From: Timema cristinae
Lineage: Eukaryota; Arthropoda; Insecta; Phasmatodea; Timematidae
Assembly: GCA_039000515.1 (NCBI GenBank)
Contig: JBCFYV010000012.1
Span: 126,672,132-126,736,131 of the forward strand
Length of the DNA: 64,000 nt
Direction of reading: 5' to 3'
A program made the translations under genes and the position numbers. Positions 12,206 through 23,315 of this stretch are shown piece by piece. How positions within the stretch are numbered: position 1 is the stretch's first letter; each line of letters begins with the position of its first letter. The notes under the pieces were generated by a model. The model was not told the DNA's origin. It did not search any database and worked only from the letters and a program-made list of their open reading frames with translations.

Positions 12206-13300
12206 TAGGTTTGATAACCGGTGGAAAATAGAATGTTTGAAATTCGTGTTAATACGTTACCGCAATGTTATGGACTCTGGCTGCTGTGTTTATTTTAGAC
12301 TTAAGCTACGAGCAATCACTAGTAGCATGAACATTATAAGGGCTCCAAGAATAACCTGTATATTGATCAGCTTAGGAGTTTGCCTAGGATTGTTTTTTTG
12401 TTTGATCTTAATATATATAAAATGTAAAAATGTGAATGTATATATATTCACATTTTTGTTTGTATAAAAAATAATAGGTCTAAATAAGTGTGTTACAAAA
12501 AATAATTATTTGCAGACAGTTTTAAAGGCAATAAAAAGCTAGGCTTATAATAAATCTAAACATACTAATTATATTTAATATAATATAAAATTTGCCAAGT
12601 ACAAAAATACACGTATCATCTCAAATTACAAATTATTGTATTGGTTGAGAACTTTAATTGCTACCGTGCTCTGTTGCCAAATACATGATTTTGAGTGACT
12701 AGATTTTGACACAAATTTATAAAGTTATGTTTATAGTTCTAAATGCAATCTTTTTACATTATTGTTTTTATAAAAAAAATATATTATTGTAACTTTGTAG
12801 TTACTGCATATAGTAAGTACGATCAAATAGGCAGAATTCACTTTATATAATTATAACAAAATGGCAAATATTAAAACGCGCCTATGACCTGTCAATTATA
12901 GTGAACTCCGAACTAGAAGTACTCTACTGGGATGCGTGTATAATCTCTCAACATAACGTACGCGTTTAAATTACTAGTAGGTCGAATGATTTATTTTGGG
13001 GAATAATATAATAAATTATAGCCCACATCAATAGACGCGCGGATTAAAGGTTAGATTCATCTCTCTGTTGTTATTTTTTGGTGGGGGTAGGGGGTACAAA
13101 GAGGGCAGGCTTGAATCTCAACTGGAACAGTTAAATGAAAATTTCCTGGATTTGCTGGCAAATAAAAGCCAAGTAAATTACATTTCTCCTAAATACTCGG
13201 AAAATATAACATCTTAAGTGGACTTGAGAAAAATATTTATCTAATTATTTCTACTTAGTCTAAATATGTGCTGCACAAGCTGCACCATGGCAGAACAGTG
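12206..13300. other. AT-rich non-coding stretch
   Basis: A/T-rich sequence. A weak, decayed SINE family 1 fragment is suggested at about 13080-13200 (GGCTTGAATCTCAACTGG, CATTTCTCCTAAATA). The 76-codon frame at 12237-12467 ends in an AT-rich hydrophobic stretch and is not convincing as a gene. Confidence 0.4.
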
Positions 13301-13307
13301 CGAGGTA

Positions 13308-13386
13308 AGCACATTAGTGTGCACTGGACGTGTGTCTGACATTAGTGTGCACTGGAGTGTGTCTGACATTAGTGTGCGCTGGAGGA
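13308..13386. repeat. Short tandem repeat, ~30-bp unit, 2.5 copies
   Basis: CATTAGTGTGCACTGGA followed by GTGTGTCTGA is repeated, with a 3-bp length difference between the first two units. Confidence 0.8.
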
Positions 13387-13389
13387 CTA

Positions 13390-14025
13390 ATGATCACACT
13401 GTAATGTAAAACAAACAGAACTAACGTGAGAATGTCGCTGAGTAACTATCTCACCGCTCAGACTCATGTACTGTACTGACTGTATGTCTACAGACTCTAC
13501 AGCAGGGTTTCTCGGAAGGATGGAGGGGCCATCGGGGTCCTGTGAGCAGAAGAGGGGTCCCGGGAGGGGTAAAAAGTTATCCAGGATAAACATTATTGAC
13601 ATGCAATTCCCATTTAGAGCTATAAATACAAGACAAACATTAGTTTGTTAAATTTAATGATGAAAATTATTTAATCAGTAGGTATTAATTGTTTGATGAG
13701 GTCAACATTTTAAACCTGAGTTTTTGTTAATAAATAATTGTTCGGATTAATTGACTTAAGTTTGATACGGACTTCCTTTTCTAAGTGACCAATGGCTTAC
13801 TACCAAGGAAATATATAGAGTATAATATGGAATATGGAATATGGATGCTTCATATTTAATAGTTTCCATTTTAAATCTATGTCATCATTCATTGGTTCAT
13901 TATTGTTACTAAACATCCGGGGATCCCGCGGTCCAATAATTTGACCTCCGGCCGCTAAAACTTTGGTTCATTCTACATTAGTGACGGCCTCAGTTTATTT
14001 ATTAATTAGTTTTAACCAGCTTTAA
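13390..14025. other. Non-coding stretch, nothing recognised
   Basis: Overlapping 61- to 71-codon open frames on both strands near 13390-13650 show no domain or coding bias. No RNA gene was seen. Confidence 0.4.
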
Positions 14026-14029
14026 TTAG

Positions 14030-14225
14030 TAGAGATCTGATTATGGGGATATTGAGTTTAAAATCCTGGTTGGGTCTACTGAAGGTGGCTTATCCTAAAT
14101 CATTTCCCACTCTTCCTCCACGCAAATGTGGGTATATTACCTCTCAAATGCTTCCTTCCTCATCCCTAACCCATTAGAGTAATTATCATATATGTGTATA
14201 ACCTGAACGCGGTGATAATATAAAT
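14030..14225 (+). mobile_element. SINE family 1, 5'-decayed copy
   Basis: The body is well preserved (GGTGGCTTATCCTAAATCAT, CCACGCAAATGTGGGTATAT, TTCCTCATCCCTAACCCATT) and the tail ends in ACCTGAACGCGGTGATAA. The box-B region is degraded. Confidence 0.65.
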
Positions 14226-14715
14226 AGTAGAGATTCGAGAGTAATATTAATATTACTATTAACCGTATTAATATCAGGACTAGGGATGTTAGAGATGGTC
14301 AAGATAGTCGTTGCACGCGAAATATTAGATGAAAACTAAAAAAAACTATAATTTTATACTGTTCATATGATTGTAAGATACAACACAAACAGTAGGTAAA
14401 TTGTTTTATATATTGCTATGCGCCACTAATAACAAGAAGTAATCAATGTTCCTCTATTTTAAGTGAGAACTGAAAAAAGAGCACGTGTACCCACGTTTGA
14501 AATGACACGTGCTAGGTTGCCGAGTAAAACACGTGAGTATCGTTCGGACAGCCAGAAAACTAACACTCAAGTTATCAACTACGTACCAACTTAATATTAC
14601 TAAGTTTTTAAAATATATTTTCTCTGGAATATTTTGGTGATTCTTGTGTTACGTGATATATTTATTTCTATGCCTATAATCTTAATATTTCATGCAATAA
14701 ATGTACTAATACATA
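14226..14715. other. Non-coding stretch downstream of the atonal-type gene
   Basis: Includes alternating TAATATTA sequence near 14240-14270 and a CACGTG-type E-box cluster (about 14480-14535: GCACGTGT, ACACGTGC, ACACGTGA). The E-boxes lie about 450 bp beyond the stop of the bHLH gene. Proneural bHLH factors usually bind CAGCTG-type boxes, so a link with autoregulation is not supported. Confidence 0.35.
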
Positions 14716-14721
14716 CCAGGT

Positions 14722-14996
14722 TGCCCAGAGGGTCTGTCTCAGGCTACCTCTTCTCCTCTGTCCAGGACAAGGGTCTGTCTCCAGGCTACCTCTTCTCTCT
14801 GTCAGACAGGGTCTGTCTCCAGGTACTCTTCTCTCTGTCCAGACAGGGTCTGTCTCCAGGCTACTCTTCTCTCTGTCCAGACAGGGTCTGTCTCCAGGCT
14901 ACCTCTTCTCTCTGTCCAGACAGGGTCTGTCTCCAGGCTACCTCTTCTCTCTGTCCAGACAGGGTCTGTCTCCAGGCTACCTCTTCTCTCTGTCCA
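14722..14996. repeat. 39-bp minisatellite fused to the 3' end of the atonal-type CDS
   Basis: About seven copies with a unit of 39 bp (a few are 2-3 bp shorter). On the minus strand the unit contains CTGGACAGAGAGAAGAGGTA, identical to the last codons and stop of the bHLH frame at 14977-14996, followed by GCCTGGAGACAGACCCTGT. The first unit is thus the gene's own end and the rest are copies of it downstream. The unit length is 13 codons, which keeps a [17 protein letters not shown] frame open, but this is not the frame of the gene. Confidence 0.9.
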
Positions 14997-15171
14997 GCAA
15001 GTCACACAGGGCTGAGATGTACGTCTGCGCCATCTGCAAGGTCTCGTACTTGGACAGCTTATGGTCCTCCCCTAACGACGGTATCACTTCCCTCAGTCGG
15101 TCGAACGCGTCGTTCAACCCGTTCATCCTTCTGCGTTCACGAGCGTTCGCCGCCAACCTTCGCTTCTTCAT
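14977..15171 (-). CDS. Atonal-type bHLH transcription factor, DNA-binding C-terminal segment
   Basis: This segment holds an entire basic helix-loop-helix domain (residues about 3-60 of 64). The basic region contains [12 protein letters not shown], helix 1 contains [16 protein letters not shown], and loop/helix 2 contains [17 protein letters not shown]. These words are diagnostic of the atonal/ATOH group, proneural factors that act in the nucleus as dimers with an E-protein on E-box DNA to specify sensory and other neurons. The protein ends DLLDREKR only a few residues after helix 2, shorter than vertebrate ATOH1. The stop lies inside the first unit of a 39-bp minisatellite. A splice donor at the same place (GAAGAG|GTAGCC) is an alternative end. 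The frame stays open upstream to a TAG near 15268, and [20 protein letters not shown] reads continuously, so the ATG at 15171 is probably internal. Orthology to ATOH1, ATOH7 or insect ato cannot be settled here. Confidence 0.88.
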   Translation of the reverse strand: MKKRRLAANARERRRMNGLNDAFDRLREVIPSLGEDHKLSKYETLQMAQTYISALCDLLDREKR

Positions 15172-16253
15172 GACGGCAGGGGAGGGCGGCCTCTCGAGCC
15201 TCGAGTCCCCGTTGTTCCTCCTACGACCCCACCACGGGTGGATCTCCGCGATGAGGATCCTCTATGATGTTTCCGCTGCTCCCGTCCGGTCGTCGGCTGG
15301 AGATATCCTGGACCGAGTGAGAACTGAGAGGGGTCCTGGCTGATCCTGGAATGGAGGTGTTCCGTCGTGGCAGGAGGAGGAGGCGGCGAGGAAGAGGAGT
15401 TGTCCCAGCCGGTGTAAGGTTCTTGTCGGAGATAAACAGTCGCCGTGTCTTCACGTCTCTCACTCTTGCTCCTGGACAGATCGTAGTAACACAACTCGTC
15501 ACCGCTCCTGTCTTGACTGACATTCCTGAGACGATCTGATGTGGAGTTGTCTTCAGGAGTTCGCGACACACAGGATTTCACTACATAGCCCTCTGAAGGG
15601 TCGTCGAAAAACTGAACCCCCGCGTACCTCTTCTCGTCGAGAGGACTCTTATCTATAAGGTACATTGTCTCTTGATGTCTCGACACGCGAGAGTCATCGT
15701 AGCCGATGTCACCCCTGACAAGTTTCAGAGGATCTCGTTGGACCGAACCGAACCGGCCGTCTCTAAACACCTCTGGTTTGTAGACCACCAGCTTTTTCCG
15801 CTCCGACATCGCGGGAGGATCTTCTCTGTGACCATAAATCCGTGAATCCTCATAATAATATTCCTCGTCTCCCAGATTAAAACCGAACCTTTCTGCTTGG
15901 TCACCGTCGTTAAATCGTTTCATGGCTTGTACCAACAGGAGCTGAGCGGTTCCGGTGTGTTTTTTGGTCTCCTCTTGTTCCCCGCGGACGACAGATGGTT
16001 GGAAGTAGCTGTGCTCTCCGGTAGCGGGTGTTGCCGGTGTGACGCGGGGGGCGAAGGGGTTGCTGGAAGGAGTATTGAACCCAGCTCCAGTTATCGGAGA
16101 GCCTTGGTGCTCTACCGGCTGACGGTAGTAGCGGTCTCTGCTTGGGACACTGACCACGTCCATCGAGCTCGACCTTTGGGTGTCAAGGGAGGGCCAGTCT
16201 CCCTTGGAGGAGGGAGAAATATCTGGGAAACCTCGTCTCGTTTCCAAATACAT
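15168..16253 (-). CDS. Atonal-type bHLH transcription factor, N-terminal region (frame-shifted from the bHLH segment)
   Basis: A 361-codon ATG-initiated open frame lies directly upstream of the bHLH domain and is in the other frame by one base: its TGA (15168-15170) overlaps the ATG of the bHLH segment. The region is GC-richer than its surroundings, has no repeats, and encodes a polar, low-complexity protein rich in Ser, Arg, Asp and Tyr with a [12 protein letters not shown] stretch near residue 290. This is the usual make-up of the poorly conserved N-terminus of atonal-family proteins. ATOH-type genes are commonly single-exon, so I infer one gene of roughly 420 codons with a one-base deletion between about 15268 and 15171. 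A sequencing error, a real mutation or an unrecognised intron are all possible. No similarity outside the bHLH part could be recognised by eye. Confidence 0.6.
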   Translation of the reverse strand: MYLETRRGFPDISPSSKGDWPSLDTQRSSSMDVVSVPSRDRYYRQPVEHQGSPITGAGFNTPSSNPFAPRVTPATPATGEHSYFQPSVVRGEQEETKKHTGTAQLLLVQAMKRFNDGDQAERFGFNLGDEEYYYEDSRIYGHREDPPAMSERKKLVVYKPEVFRDGRFGSVQRDPLKLVRGDIGYDDSRVSRHQETMYLIDKSPLDEKRYAGVQFFDDPSEGYVVKSCVSRTPEDNSTSDRLRNVSQDRSGDELCYYDLSRSKSERREDTATVYLRQEPYTGWDNSSSSPPPPPATTEHLHSRISQDPSQFSLGPGYLQPTTGREQRKHHRGSSSRRSTRGGVVGGTTGTRGSRGRPPLPS

Positions 16254-17740
16254 TCATTCTCTATGGAGTTTTAAAATATGTTTGCACTTTGAAGAGTTGT
16301 GAGTTTTAAAACTTCACCGAGATATTTCTAAATTAATTTAGTAAATTGTTTCTCTAAACATAAATGTGAGCTTACATAATTGTTTCCCAGTCATTACGAT
16401 GCATTCATCTTGGAATTCAATTAATAAAGTTCTGGAAATAAACGTTCACTTTTCATCGAAACACTTTTAAACTGTTTTTTTTTTTTTAAATTTTCGTTTC
16501 TTCTAAAGAATTCATAAAATTTCAGTGTTGCAATGCGGAACAAAAATTAACATTGATGATAATTGTTTACATAAAGCATTATTTTAAGATGACAAAAATG
16601 TATATTTCACTTATGAATATTTATTTGTCTTTTAGAATTGCGCTCCATATAATGTAATTCATTTTAATTGTTTTGTTTTTTTAATATTTGATATCAATAT
16701 ATTATAACATCACTTTAACAATAAAATATAAAATCCCTAGTAAATATGTTTGTATTTTACCCTAACCTTAGCGTTCTCACAGCCCAGGGTTGAAACGAGT
16801 CACGATCCCATGATCCATACCGAGTAGAGTTGTTTGAAACTATACCCGATAAACAACAAATATTAGACAACACTTTAACTGCAAATTGCCGAGGAAGATT
16901 TAATCCTTTCAAAGGTGACCATGAAGAATCCAGTAGCGTTTGTACGGTATCGTCCATTATTTTTCACTTAACCGCCGACTCGTGACTCGGGTCTCGCATT
17001 TAGGAGGACGCGAATTCAAACACAAAACACACAATAACAGAGCTGTCATGTCAGCCGCCCACCGGTCGCATTCTGACACAAGTGAATCTTCCCAGAGGTC
17101 TCCAAGTCAGCGTCCTGGGTTCGAACCAAGAGCCGTCACCTCTACAGGTAGTGTCCTGGATGTACACAAATATTTGTTGAGCCGGGGAAGGTAAATAACG
17201 TGGGAATTCACTCCTGGTATGAAGGTAATTTCACGAGAAAATAGTAAGGGGGGAATTACCCCCTCCCATTCTTTTTCCAAACTTAATATTTTGAAAACTC
17301 TTGGTTCTACCATTAAGAGAGGAAGGTGCTATTTTTCGCCGGTCACGTGTCTATGAGAACAACCAATGAGGAACGTGTTTTTAATATTGTTATATTTTAC
17401 ATTATTGCATGTCTGAGAGAGAGGGGGAGACACATGGGTGGGGGTGGGGGTTCTTGCCCCCCCCCCCCTCGCCCGCCACTGCTGTTGTCCTCCCCTCAAA
17501 TGCTCCTCATCTACCTGAGAAACTAAATTAGAGTTTAAAGAAGTGCCCCTCATTCTCAGAGCATTCCGAGGAACATTAACATCTTCAATGAATACAATCA
17601 ATGAAATATCTGGAACAGAAGCTCAGTAGTTTGGGGGGCGTGGCTTCGTCTCCAATATTAGTCGATTAGAAACCAATTTGAGAGGATTTTAAAAATAGAC
17701 AACTCGCATTATTATTATTGTTACTATTTAACAAGCGACT
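16254..17740. other. Non-coding stretch upstream of the atonal-type gene
   Basis: AT-rich to about 16750, presumably holding the promoter of the atonal-type gene, though no TATA box or initiator could be assigned with confidence. A tRNA-like fragment (GTCCTGGGTTCGAACC) lies near 17100-17130 and a run of C/G homopolymers near 17435-17470. The open frames of 60-90 codons here overlap on both strands and show no domains. Confidence 0.4.
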
Positions 17741-17744
17741 TTAA

Positions 17745-17968
17745 CCCGTTTTGATGGTCGCATGGTCTAAGGCGTCACTCTCGCAATAGACCGGCCTACT
17801 GATGACGGGGAGATCGGGGTTTGAATACCTGTCGGGTGTATTGGATTTTTTCTCCTAAAATGGTCTCCCACTTTTACTCCACGCAAATGCGGTTAAACTT
17901 CTCTAATTTCAACCTTTCCCCTCCCTAACACATTATTGTAACCCATGCGTTTGACCCTGACGGGTAGT
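17745..17968 (+). mobile_element. SINE family 1, best-preserved plus-strand copy
   Basis: Head: GGTCGCATGGTCTAAGGCGT (box A-like) and GATCGGGGTTTGAATACC (box B-like), about 50 bp apart as in a tRNA. Body: TTTCTCCTAAAATGGTCTCC, CCACGCAAATGCGGTTAAAC, CTCCCTAACACATTATTG. Tail: GACGGGTAGTAAGGGATGG. It ends just short of the 57-bp minisatellite. Confidence 0.8.
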
Positions 17969-18007
17969 AAGGGATGGACTCATCTTCTAGCACCGTGCTA
18001 ACATACT

Positions 18008-18480
18008 CATTGGATGACAGGCCACAGTCCTGTCCCGGCATGCTGTGCATCTTAGCACTGCGCTCATTGGACGACAGGCCAGAGTCCTGTCCCGGCATGC
18101 TGTGCATCTTAGCACTGCGCTCATTGGACGACAGGCCAGAGTCCTGTCCCGGCATGCTGTGCACCTTAGCACTGCGCTATTGGACGACAGGCCAGAGTCC
18201 TGTCCCGGCATGCTGTGCACTTAGCACTGCGCTCATTGGACGACAGGCCACAGTCCTGTCTTGGCATGCTGTGCATCTTAGCACTGCGCTCATTGGACGA
18301 CAGGCCACAGTCCTGTCCGGCATGCTGTGCATCTTAGCACTGCGCTCATTGGACGACAGGCCACAATCCTGTCTCGGCATGCTGTGCATCTTAGCACTGC
18401 GCTCATTGGACGACAGGCCACAGTCCTGTCCCGGCATGCTGTGCATCTTAGCACTGCGCTCATTGGACGACAGGCACAGT
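18008..18480. repeat. 57-bp minisatellite, about 8 copies
   Basis: Unit contains CATTGGACGACAGGCCACAG, then TCCTGTCCCGGCATGCTGTG, then CATCTTAGCACTGCGCT. 57 bp is 19 codons, so frames stay open on both strands (up to 182 codons), but several units carry 1-3 bp deletions that switch frame. No evidence that it is translated. Confidence 0.92.
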
Positions 18481-19253
18481 CCTTGTGTGATTCTTTCGCT
18501 ATTTTATTTTTTGTGTAGCTAATCTTCCTAATCTACTAAGCAGTGACTATGTCAAGGATTATTGAAAATGTCAAGTTAATCGATGGTTAAACTATGAACC
18601 AAACGGAGCTTCGAAATGGACAAACACTTAAGTTAAAATATAGTTTATTTATAAATATCTATTTCATGTAAAGTGTGTCCCCACGCGCAGTGTTATCAAT
18701 TTAATGATCCGTCCTATATTCGCGCCCAAAATCTGAGACAAGGTGTTTCCAGCCCCCTGCCCCCCAAATGCCTGCCATCTTGATAACGACCCACCAAACA
18801 ACCTGTATCGCATTGTTTCCTTCCAGAGCGCACCTTTATTTAAATACAGGCTGTAAGAAAGAGACGGAGCATCGCAGACAAAAAGCAAGCAAGCACTTCC
18901 TCGCTGCCTGAACCTGCTGGGCTGCGGATCAGCTGTTCTGGGAGGGGCACACTCCCATTAAAACACACTGCACCAATATGTGTGAGATAGCTCAAAGTTA
19001 AAAGTCCAAAACATGGTTTACTGACTGTCCTTAAAGGGACTGTCTGCCTTGGAAGCTGAGATATTGCCAATCAGATGTTGTGTTAGGTTAAATATTGACA
19101 GAACCTACAACAGTACACGAGTTTAGTGTTACCTGGAATGAACAAACAACTTCTGGTCTATGGCTCTATACATATATACACTTGTAAATATGGTTTAAAA
19201 GTTGACATTTTCCCTCTGAAAAGGGACTTAAGTCCTCATATTTATGTTGATAA
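18481..19253. other. Non-coding stretch, nothing recognised
   Basis: Moderately GC-rich at 18690-19070, with overlapping 74- to 76-codon frames on the minus strand, none with a recognisable domain. No SINE head was seen. Confidence 0.4.
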
Positions 19254-19642
19254 TTAAGGTGAGCTGTTAGTGAGTGTGAGCTTAGGTCAGTATTTTTTAA
19301 GTTTTTACAACATAAACATTATTTTTGGCTAACATAAATCAAATATTTCTTCCATAGAAACATAGTTTAGTTTTCTTCACATGCTAATCTCAACAGTTCC
19401 TGAATATCTGTCAAAGTTGTCCTGTAATTGACAACTTTTTCTCTTTACTTAAAAAGTTTGTCACCGAATTCCGCTATGCTCATGACAGATATTCAGGAAC
19501 TGTTGAGATTAGCATGTGAAGAAAATTATATTCCATGTTTTTATAGAATAAACATTTGATTTATTTTGGCCAAAAAATGTTTATGTTGTAAAAACTTCAA
19601 AATTAATGTACTAGACTCGCGCTCACTAACAGCTCAACTTAA
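19254..19642. mobile_element. Palindromic MITE flanked by TTAA (piggyBac-like)
   Basis: Two arms of about 160 bp are inverted copies of each other. The left arm begins GGTGAGCTGTTAGTGAG and includes TTCTTCACATGCTAATCTC and AACAGTTCCTGAATATCTGT. The right arm carries the reverse complements and ends CTCACTAACAGCTCAAC. A spacer of about 65 bp lies between them. TTAA lies exactly outside both ends (19254-19257 and 19639-19642), the target-site duplication of the piggyBac superfamily. There is no coding capacity, so any mobility would need a transposase supplied in trans. Confidence 0.75.
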
Positions 19643-19794
19643 GAGGTAACTGTTATAAGAGCATAGAATGGATCTTTGTGAATAGAATGACGTCATCTAG
19701 TAGGAGTGATTTGTATTTCCTCCTCCCCTGTTTGCTCTCCTACTGCTGGACAGATCTACCCAGGAACGTTATGAGCCCACTTGGTTTAGAAGCC
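19643..19794. other. Short non-coding gap
   Basis: Unique sequence between the palindromic element and the 43-bp minisatellite. Nothing recognised. Confidence 0.4.
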
Positions 19795-20073
19795 TCTGCT
19801 CTCCTAATATAGCGCCAGTTTCTGGTGTTTAGAAGCCTCTGCTCTCCTAATATAGCGCCAGTTTCTGGTGTTTAGAAGTCTCTGCTCTCCTAATATAGCG
19901 CAAGTTTCTGGCGTTTAGAAGCCTCTGCTCTCCTAACATAGCGCAAGTTTCTGGCGTTTAGAAGCCTCTGCTCTCCTAATATAGCGCAAGTTTCTGGCGC
20001 TTAGAAGCCTCTGCTCTCCTAATATAGCGCCAGTTTCTGGTGTTTAGAAGCCTCTGCTCTCCTAATATAGCGC
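19795..20073. repeat. 43-bp minisatellite, about 6.5 copies
   Basis: Unit: TTTAGAAGCCTCTGCTCTCC then TAATATAGCGCCAGTTTCTG then GTG. Variable sites are C/A in GCGCCAG/GCGCAAG and T/C in GGTG/GGCG. Confidence 0.92.
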
Positions 20074-20112
20074 AATTGATGTCCGTCAGAAGATAAGTTC
20101 GTCACCCACGCA

Positions 20113-20408
20113 TAGCTTCACACCCTAGCTTCACACCTTAGCTTCACACCTTAGCTTCACACCCCAGCTTCACACCCTAGCTTCACACCCCAGCTTCACA
20201 TCTTAGCTTCACACCCTAGCTTCACACCCAGCTTCACACCCTAGCTTCACACCCTAGTCTTCACACCTCAGCTTCACACCCTAGCTTCACACCTCAGCTT
20301 CACACCCTAGCTTCACACCCTAGCTTCACACCCAGCTTCACATCTTAGCTTCACACCCTAGCTTCACACCCCAGCTTCACACCCTAGCTTCACACCTTAG
20401 CTTCACAC
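20113..20408. repeat. 13-bp minisatellite, about 22 copies
   Basis: Unit CTTCACACCCTAG, with variants CCTTAG, CCCCAG, CCTCAG and ATCTTAG. Occasional units are one base shorter or longer. Confidence 0.92.
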
Positions 20409-20719
20409 TAAACCACGTGACAACATTTCCCGGCAAGTATTCTACCTACAAACGTTATTTTCTAACTTAGGACACATACATGCTATTTTTAAAAACATAA
20501 CTGGTCAAATACCGCACGACCTATAAACCGTAGAATGATCCACTTAAGGTAGGGTTAAAGAGCACAAGAAGGGGGCCGTAGTTTCAGTTTTTATAACCAC
20601 ATTTTTTTTGGAAAAAATAAATAAAATGTTGCTTCAGAAGAAAAGATTAGTTTAAAATACACATAGAAACCACAACTGTCATTAAATATTTGCTATGAGC
20701 ACGGCAGCATTTGAACTAG
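20409..20719. other. Non-coding gap, nothing recognised
   Basis: AT-rich unique sequence without an open frame of interest. Confidence 0.4.
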
Positions 20720-21005
20720 GGCTTTGTTGACCTCGGGGGTCTTGGGGTAAACTGCTCGCCTCAGGAGCCGATGTTTGTGGGTTCAAACCCAGCTGGGGTC
20801 AAAGGATTGTTCTTGAACTATAGATACCCGTAGCACAACTTTCTTCGGAGGGGAAGTAAAGATGTCGGTCTCATGTCAATCCTAGCGTGTAAAATATCCC
20901 TGGAAGGTTCGTGAAAATACCTTTACCGGCAAAATTGGTGGCTCCTTATGCTCTTGCTCACAGAACTTCTCGTGTGCTGATATACCCAGTTTGTTCATAA
21001 AGTGC
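20720..21005 (+). mobile_element. SINE family 2 (copy 2, with tRNA-like head)
   Basis: The head has GGGGTAAACTGCTCGCCTCA (box A-like region) and TGTGGGTTCAAACCCAGCTG (box B-like). The body has GGAGGGGAAGTAA, CCCTGGAAGGTTCGTG and AAATACCTTTACCGGCAAAA, shared with 8605-8790. The 3' end reads GTGCTGATATACCCAGTTTG. Confidence 0.7.
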
Positions 21006-22199
21006 ACTTTAGATACATCTTATAAATAAAAAATAAGTTAAAACAAACTTTTATCGATAGGCCAAAGTCCCGTTAAAACTCCTTTATTCTCGGTATAAAT
21101 ATTCAATAACTGTTATTACATTCATTATGTAGGCTATTAAACTAATTATATATAATCAATCCATTTTTTTTTGTTAGGTCAAAAGATTGTTTTGCTTTAA
21201 AAAAATCTACAGAAATATTTACCTTAACCTGTGTTCCCTTCAAAAGCCACCTTAAGGTGTTCCACCAGGGCGTTACAGAAGCCACCTTAAGGTGTTCCAC
21301 CAGGGCGTTACAGAAGCCCATAAACTCCATGTTATTAAAGAAGGCGTTTGTTATTTGTATTATATATTATATAACTACACCGAAATACAGGTAAAACATA
21401 TCAGATATAATTTTAAAACAATTAATAAAATGGTGCAATCAGCTCATTATAAACACCATTGCAGATGAAATGTCGCAGCTATTAGTTCAAAGTAAATTTC
21501 CAGTCGTACTCAAACAAATGAAGTAATTTCATGAACCAGGTCACAACAGACAAATGTTAAGATAGTTGAGAATTGTTTTAGTGGTTTTTGAAGCTTCAGA
21601 ACTGACATTATCGTAAGAAATAGAGCAATGTGAGGTTATTTCCATCAAAGTAGGTGGAGCCCTTAGTGGGGAACTCCCACACCTAGAGCCGTTTTGTTAG
21701 TAAGGTAATATATAATTATCTCACTAATATAACAGTGTTCTGGAACTAGTAATTATTATATAACTAAGTTAGTAGGCTCATAATTTAAAATATATTTAAA
21801 CATAATTATTCATAGGTTGCACTTATTTTACACGTTGCAGGCCCACTACATTTGAAGCAAGGGAAGAAAAGCCGCGCTAATAATTGTCCTTCTAACTTCC
21901 CCCTCCCCTCTTTGTCATCACCTGTAACATGTAGGGCCTTGAGACACGTGCCAGGAAGGAGGCGCGAGCCAGGGTTTGAGGACTCTGGAGAGCAGGTGCT
22001 GCGTGTAACAAGGACACAGGTCACTAATAGCCTCCCATGGCTCACCGAGGATATAGAGGAGACTGACTGGTCTGCGGGGAGGGATTTTAAATATTCAAAC
22101 ACATCCCTTTTTAATTATTGGTGCTGATGTTGGTGTAGGTGTCCCGGGTTCCATTTATGTTGGTGTCACGTTAAAATATTACAGGACATATTATAAACC
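21006..22199. other. Non-coding stretch including a 35-bp two-copy repeat
   Basis: GCCACCTTAAGGTGTTCCAC plus CAGGGCGTTACAGAA occurs twice in tandem at 21246-21280 and 21281-21315. It creates the minus-strand frame at 21142-21330, which is not convincing. Overlapping 91- and 98-codon frames at 21806-22127 lie on opposite strands in a moderately GC-rich patch and show no known domain. Confidence 0.45.
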
Positions 22200-22202
22200 T
22201 TT

Positions 22203-22322
22203 ATCATTATTATTATTATTATTATTAATATTATTATTATTATTAATAATATTAATATTATTATTATTAATATTATTATTATTAATAATATTAATATTAT
22301 TATTATTATTAATAATATTAGC
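22203..22322. repeat. (ATT)n / TAATATTA microsatellite
   Basis: Compound run of ATT triplets interrupted by TAATATTAAT inversions, self-complementary over about 120 bp and therefore able to fold. Confidence 0.9.
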
Positions 22323-22739
22323 GTTTAAGAACCTTTAAGTGTATCCAAGAGATTCGTGTTCGAATACCGAGACTATGAAAATTACAGACGAGCTTGAACC
22401 ACAGGAATTTGAAATAAAGATCACAAAATTATTTGAGATAGTTCTTATACTTCCGCGCCTTGATATCCTCGGGACTTTACGCTTATGAAGACAGGATGAG
22501 GAAGGTTGTATTTAGATTATGTGTACCTTCATTTGAATAGAGGTAGGGTGGGGAACGGTTGTGGGAAATCCATCCGGCCACCCACCCTCTCTTCATCACA
22601 GGCTCATATTACTAGCCTGACATTTAATCGGCGTGTCCACCAATGCAGGTGTTTTGGCTGTTAAGGTGTGAGCGACGTCTCCCAGGCGGAGATGTACAGT
22701 CATAGCAACGATGCAAAACACAGCTGCCATAGGAGAGTG

Positions 22740-23115
22740 ACCCGGACTTGTGGGCTAAGGCGTCCGACTCGCAGGAGTTGAGAAGGTTGAGGTAATAATC
22801 TAGTCCGACAACACTAGGTTATGGTTTTACCATTCCCGCTCCTCTCTAATGCGGGTGCACTTGCTTCAAGATAACTCTCCATCCCATTCTTTATAATATG
22901 ACGTTACACGTATGGTGGGCACGCAGACTAAGCGTCATATGTCTACGCTGGTTTACCATGACAGGGAGGTTGTGGATCTAATCCTAGCCGGCTACACTGA
23001 GAGTGTTGTTTCCTCAATTGTTTTCCACCTCTCTCACGCGAGTGCAGGTAAATTCCCTATAATTCTTCCTTTCTTTCCTACCCACCAGTCCCAAAGGATG
23101 GATAGAATAAGCCAG
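22740..23115 (+). mobile_element. Two tandem SINE family 1-like copies
   Basis: Copy one starts GTGGGCTAAGGCGTCCGACT and has body words CCATTCCCGCTCCTCTCTAA and TGCGGGTGCACTTGCTTC. Copy two starts GGTGGGCACGCAGACTAAGC, with GGTTGTGGATCTAATCC where box B should be, and CCACCTCTCTCACGCGAGTG. Both lack the family tail. The 87-codon frame at 22912-23175 is a reading of the second copy and not a gene. Confidence 0.55.
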
Positions 23116-23315
23116 TTTGTAAGTCTATGCTCTCTATCGCGTGTCTCTATTTCAGGTCATACGCAGGCATATTAACTACGATAATATTACAGGATAAAGA
23201 AGGTGTAGTTAGGAATGTACCAGCATGTGCGTGAAGGCGAGAGTGACAAAATATGGTGTAAGGACACGCTGAGTACACCGACCAGGATACGAACACTAAC
23301 CTCCCGTCATGTACA

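Noticed and set aside
15221..15571. 116-codon minus-strand frame overlapping the atonal-type gene
   Set aside because: Third frame over the same region; it does not lead into the bHLH domain and has no domain itself.
17745..17810. Functional tRNA gene
   Set aside because: The tRNA-like head is followed by the conserved SINE family 1 body and tail, found many times elsewhere.
22912..23175. 87-codon plus frame
   Set aside because: It is a reading of a SINE family 1-like copy.
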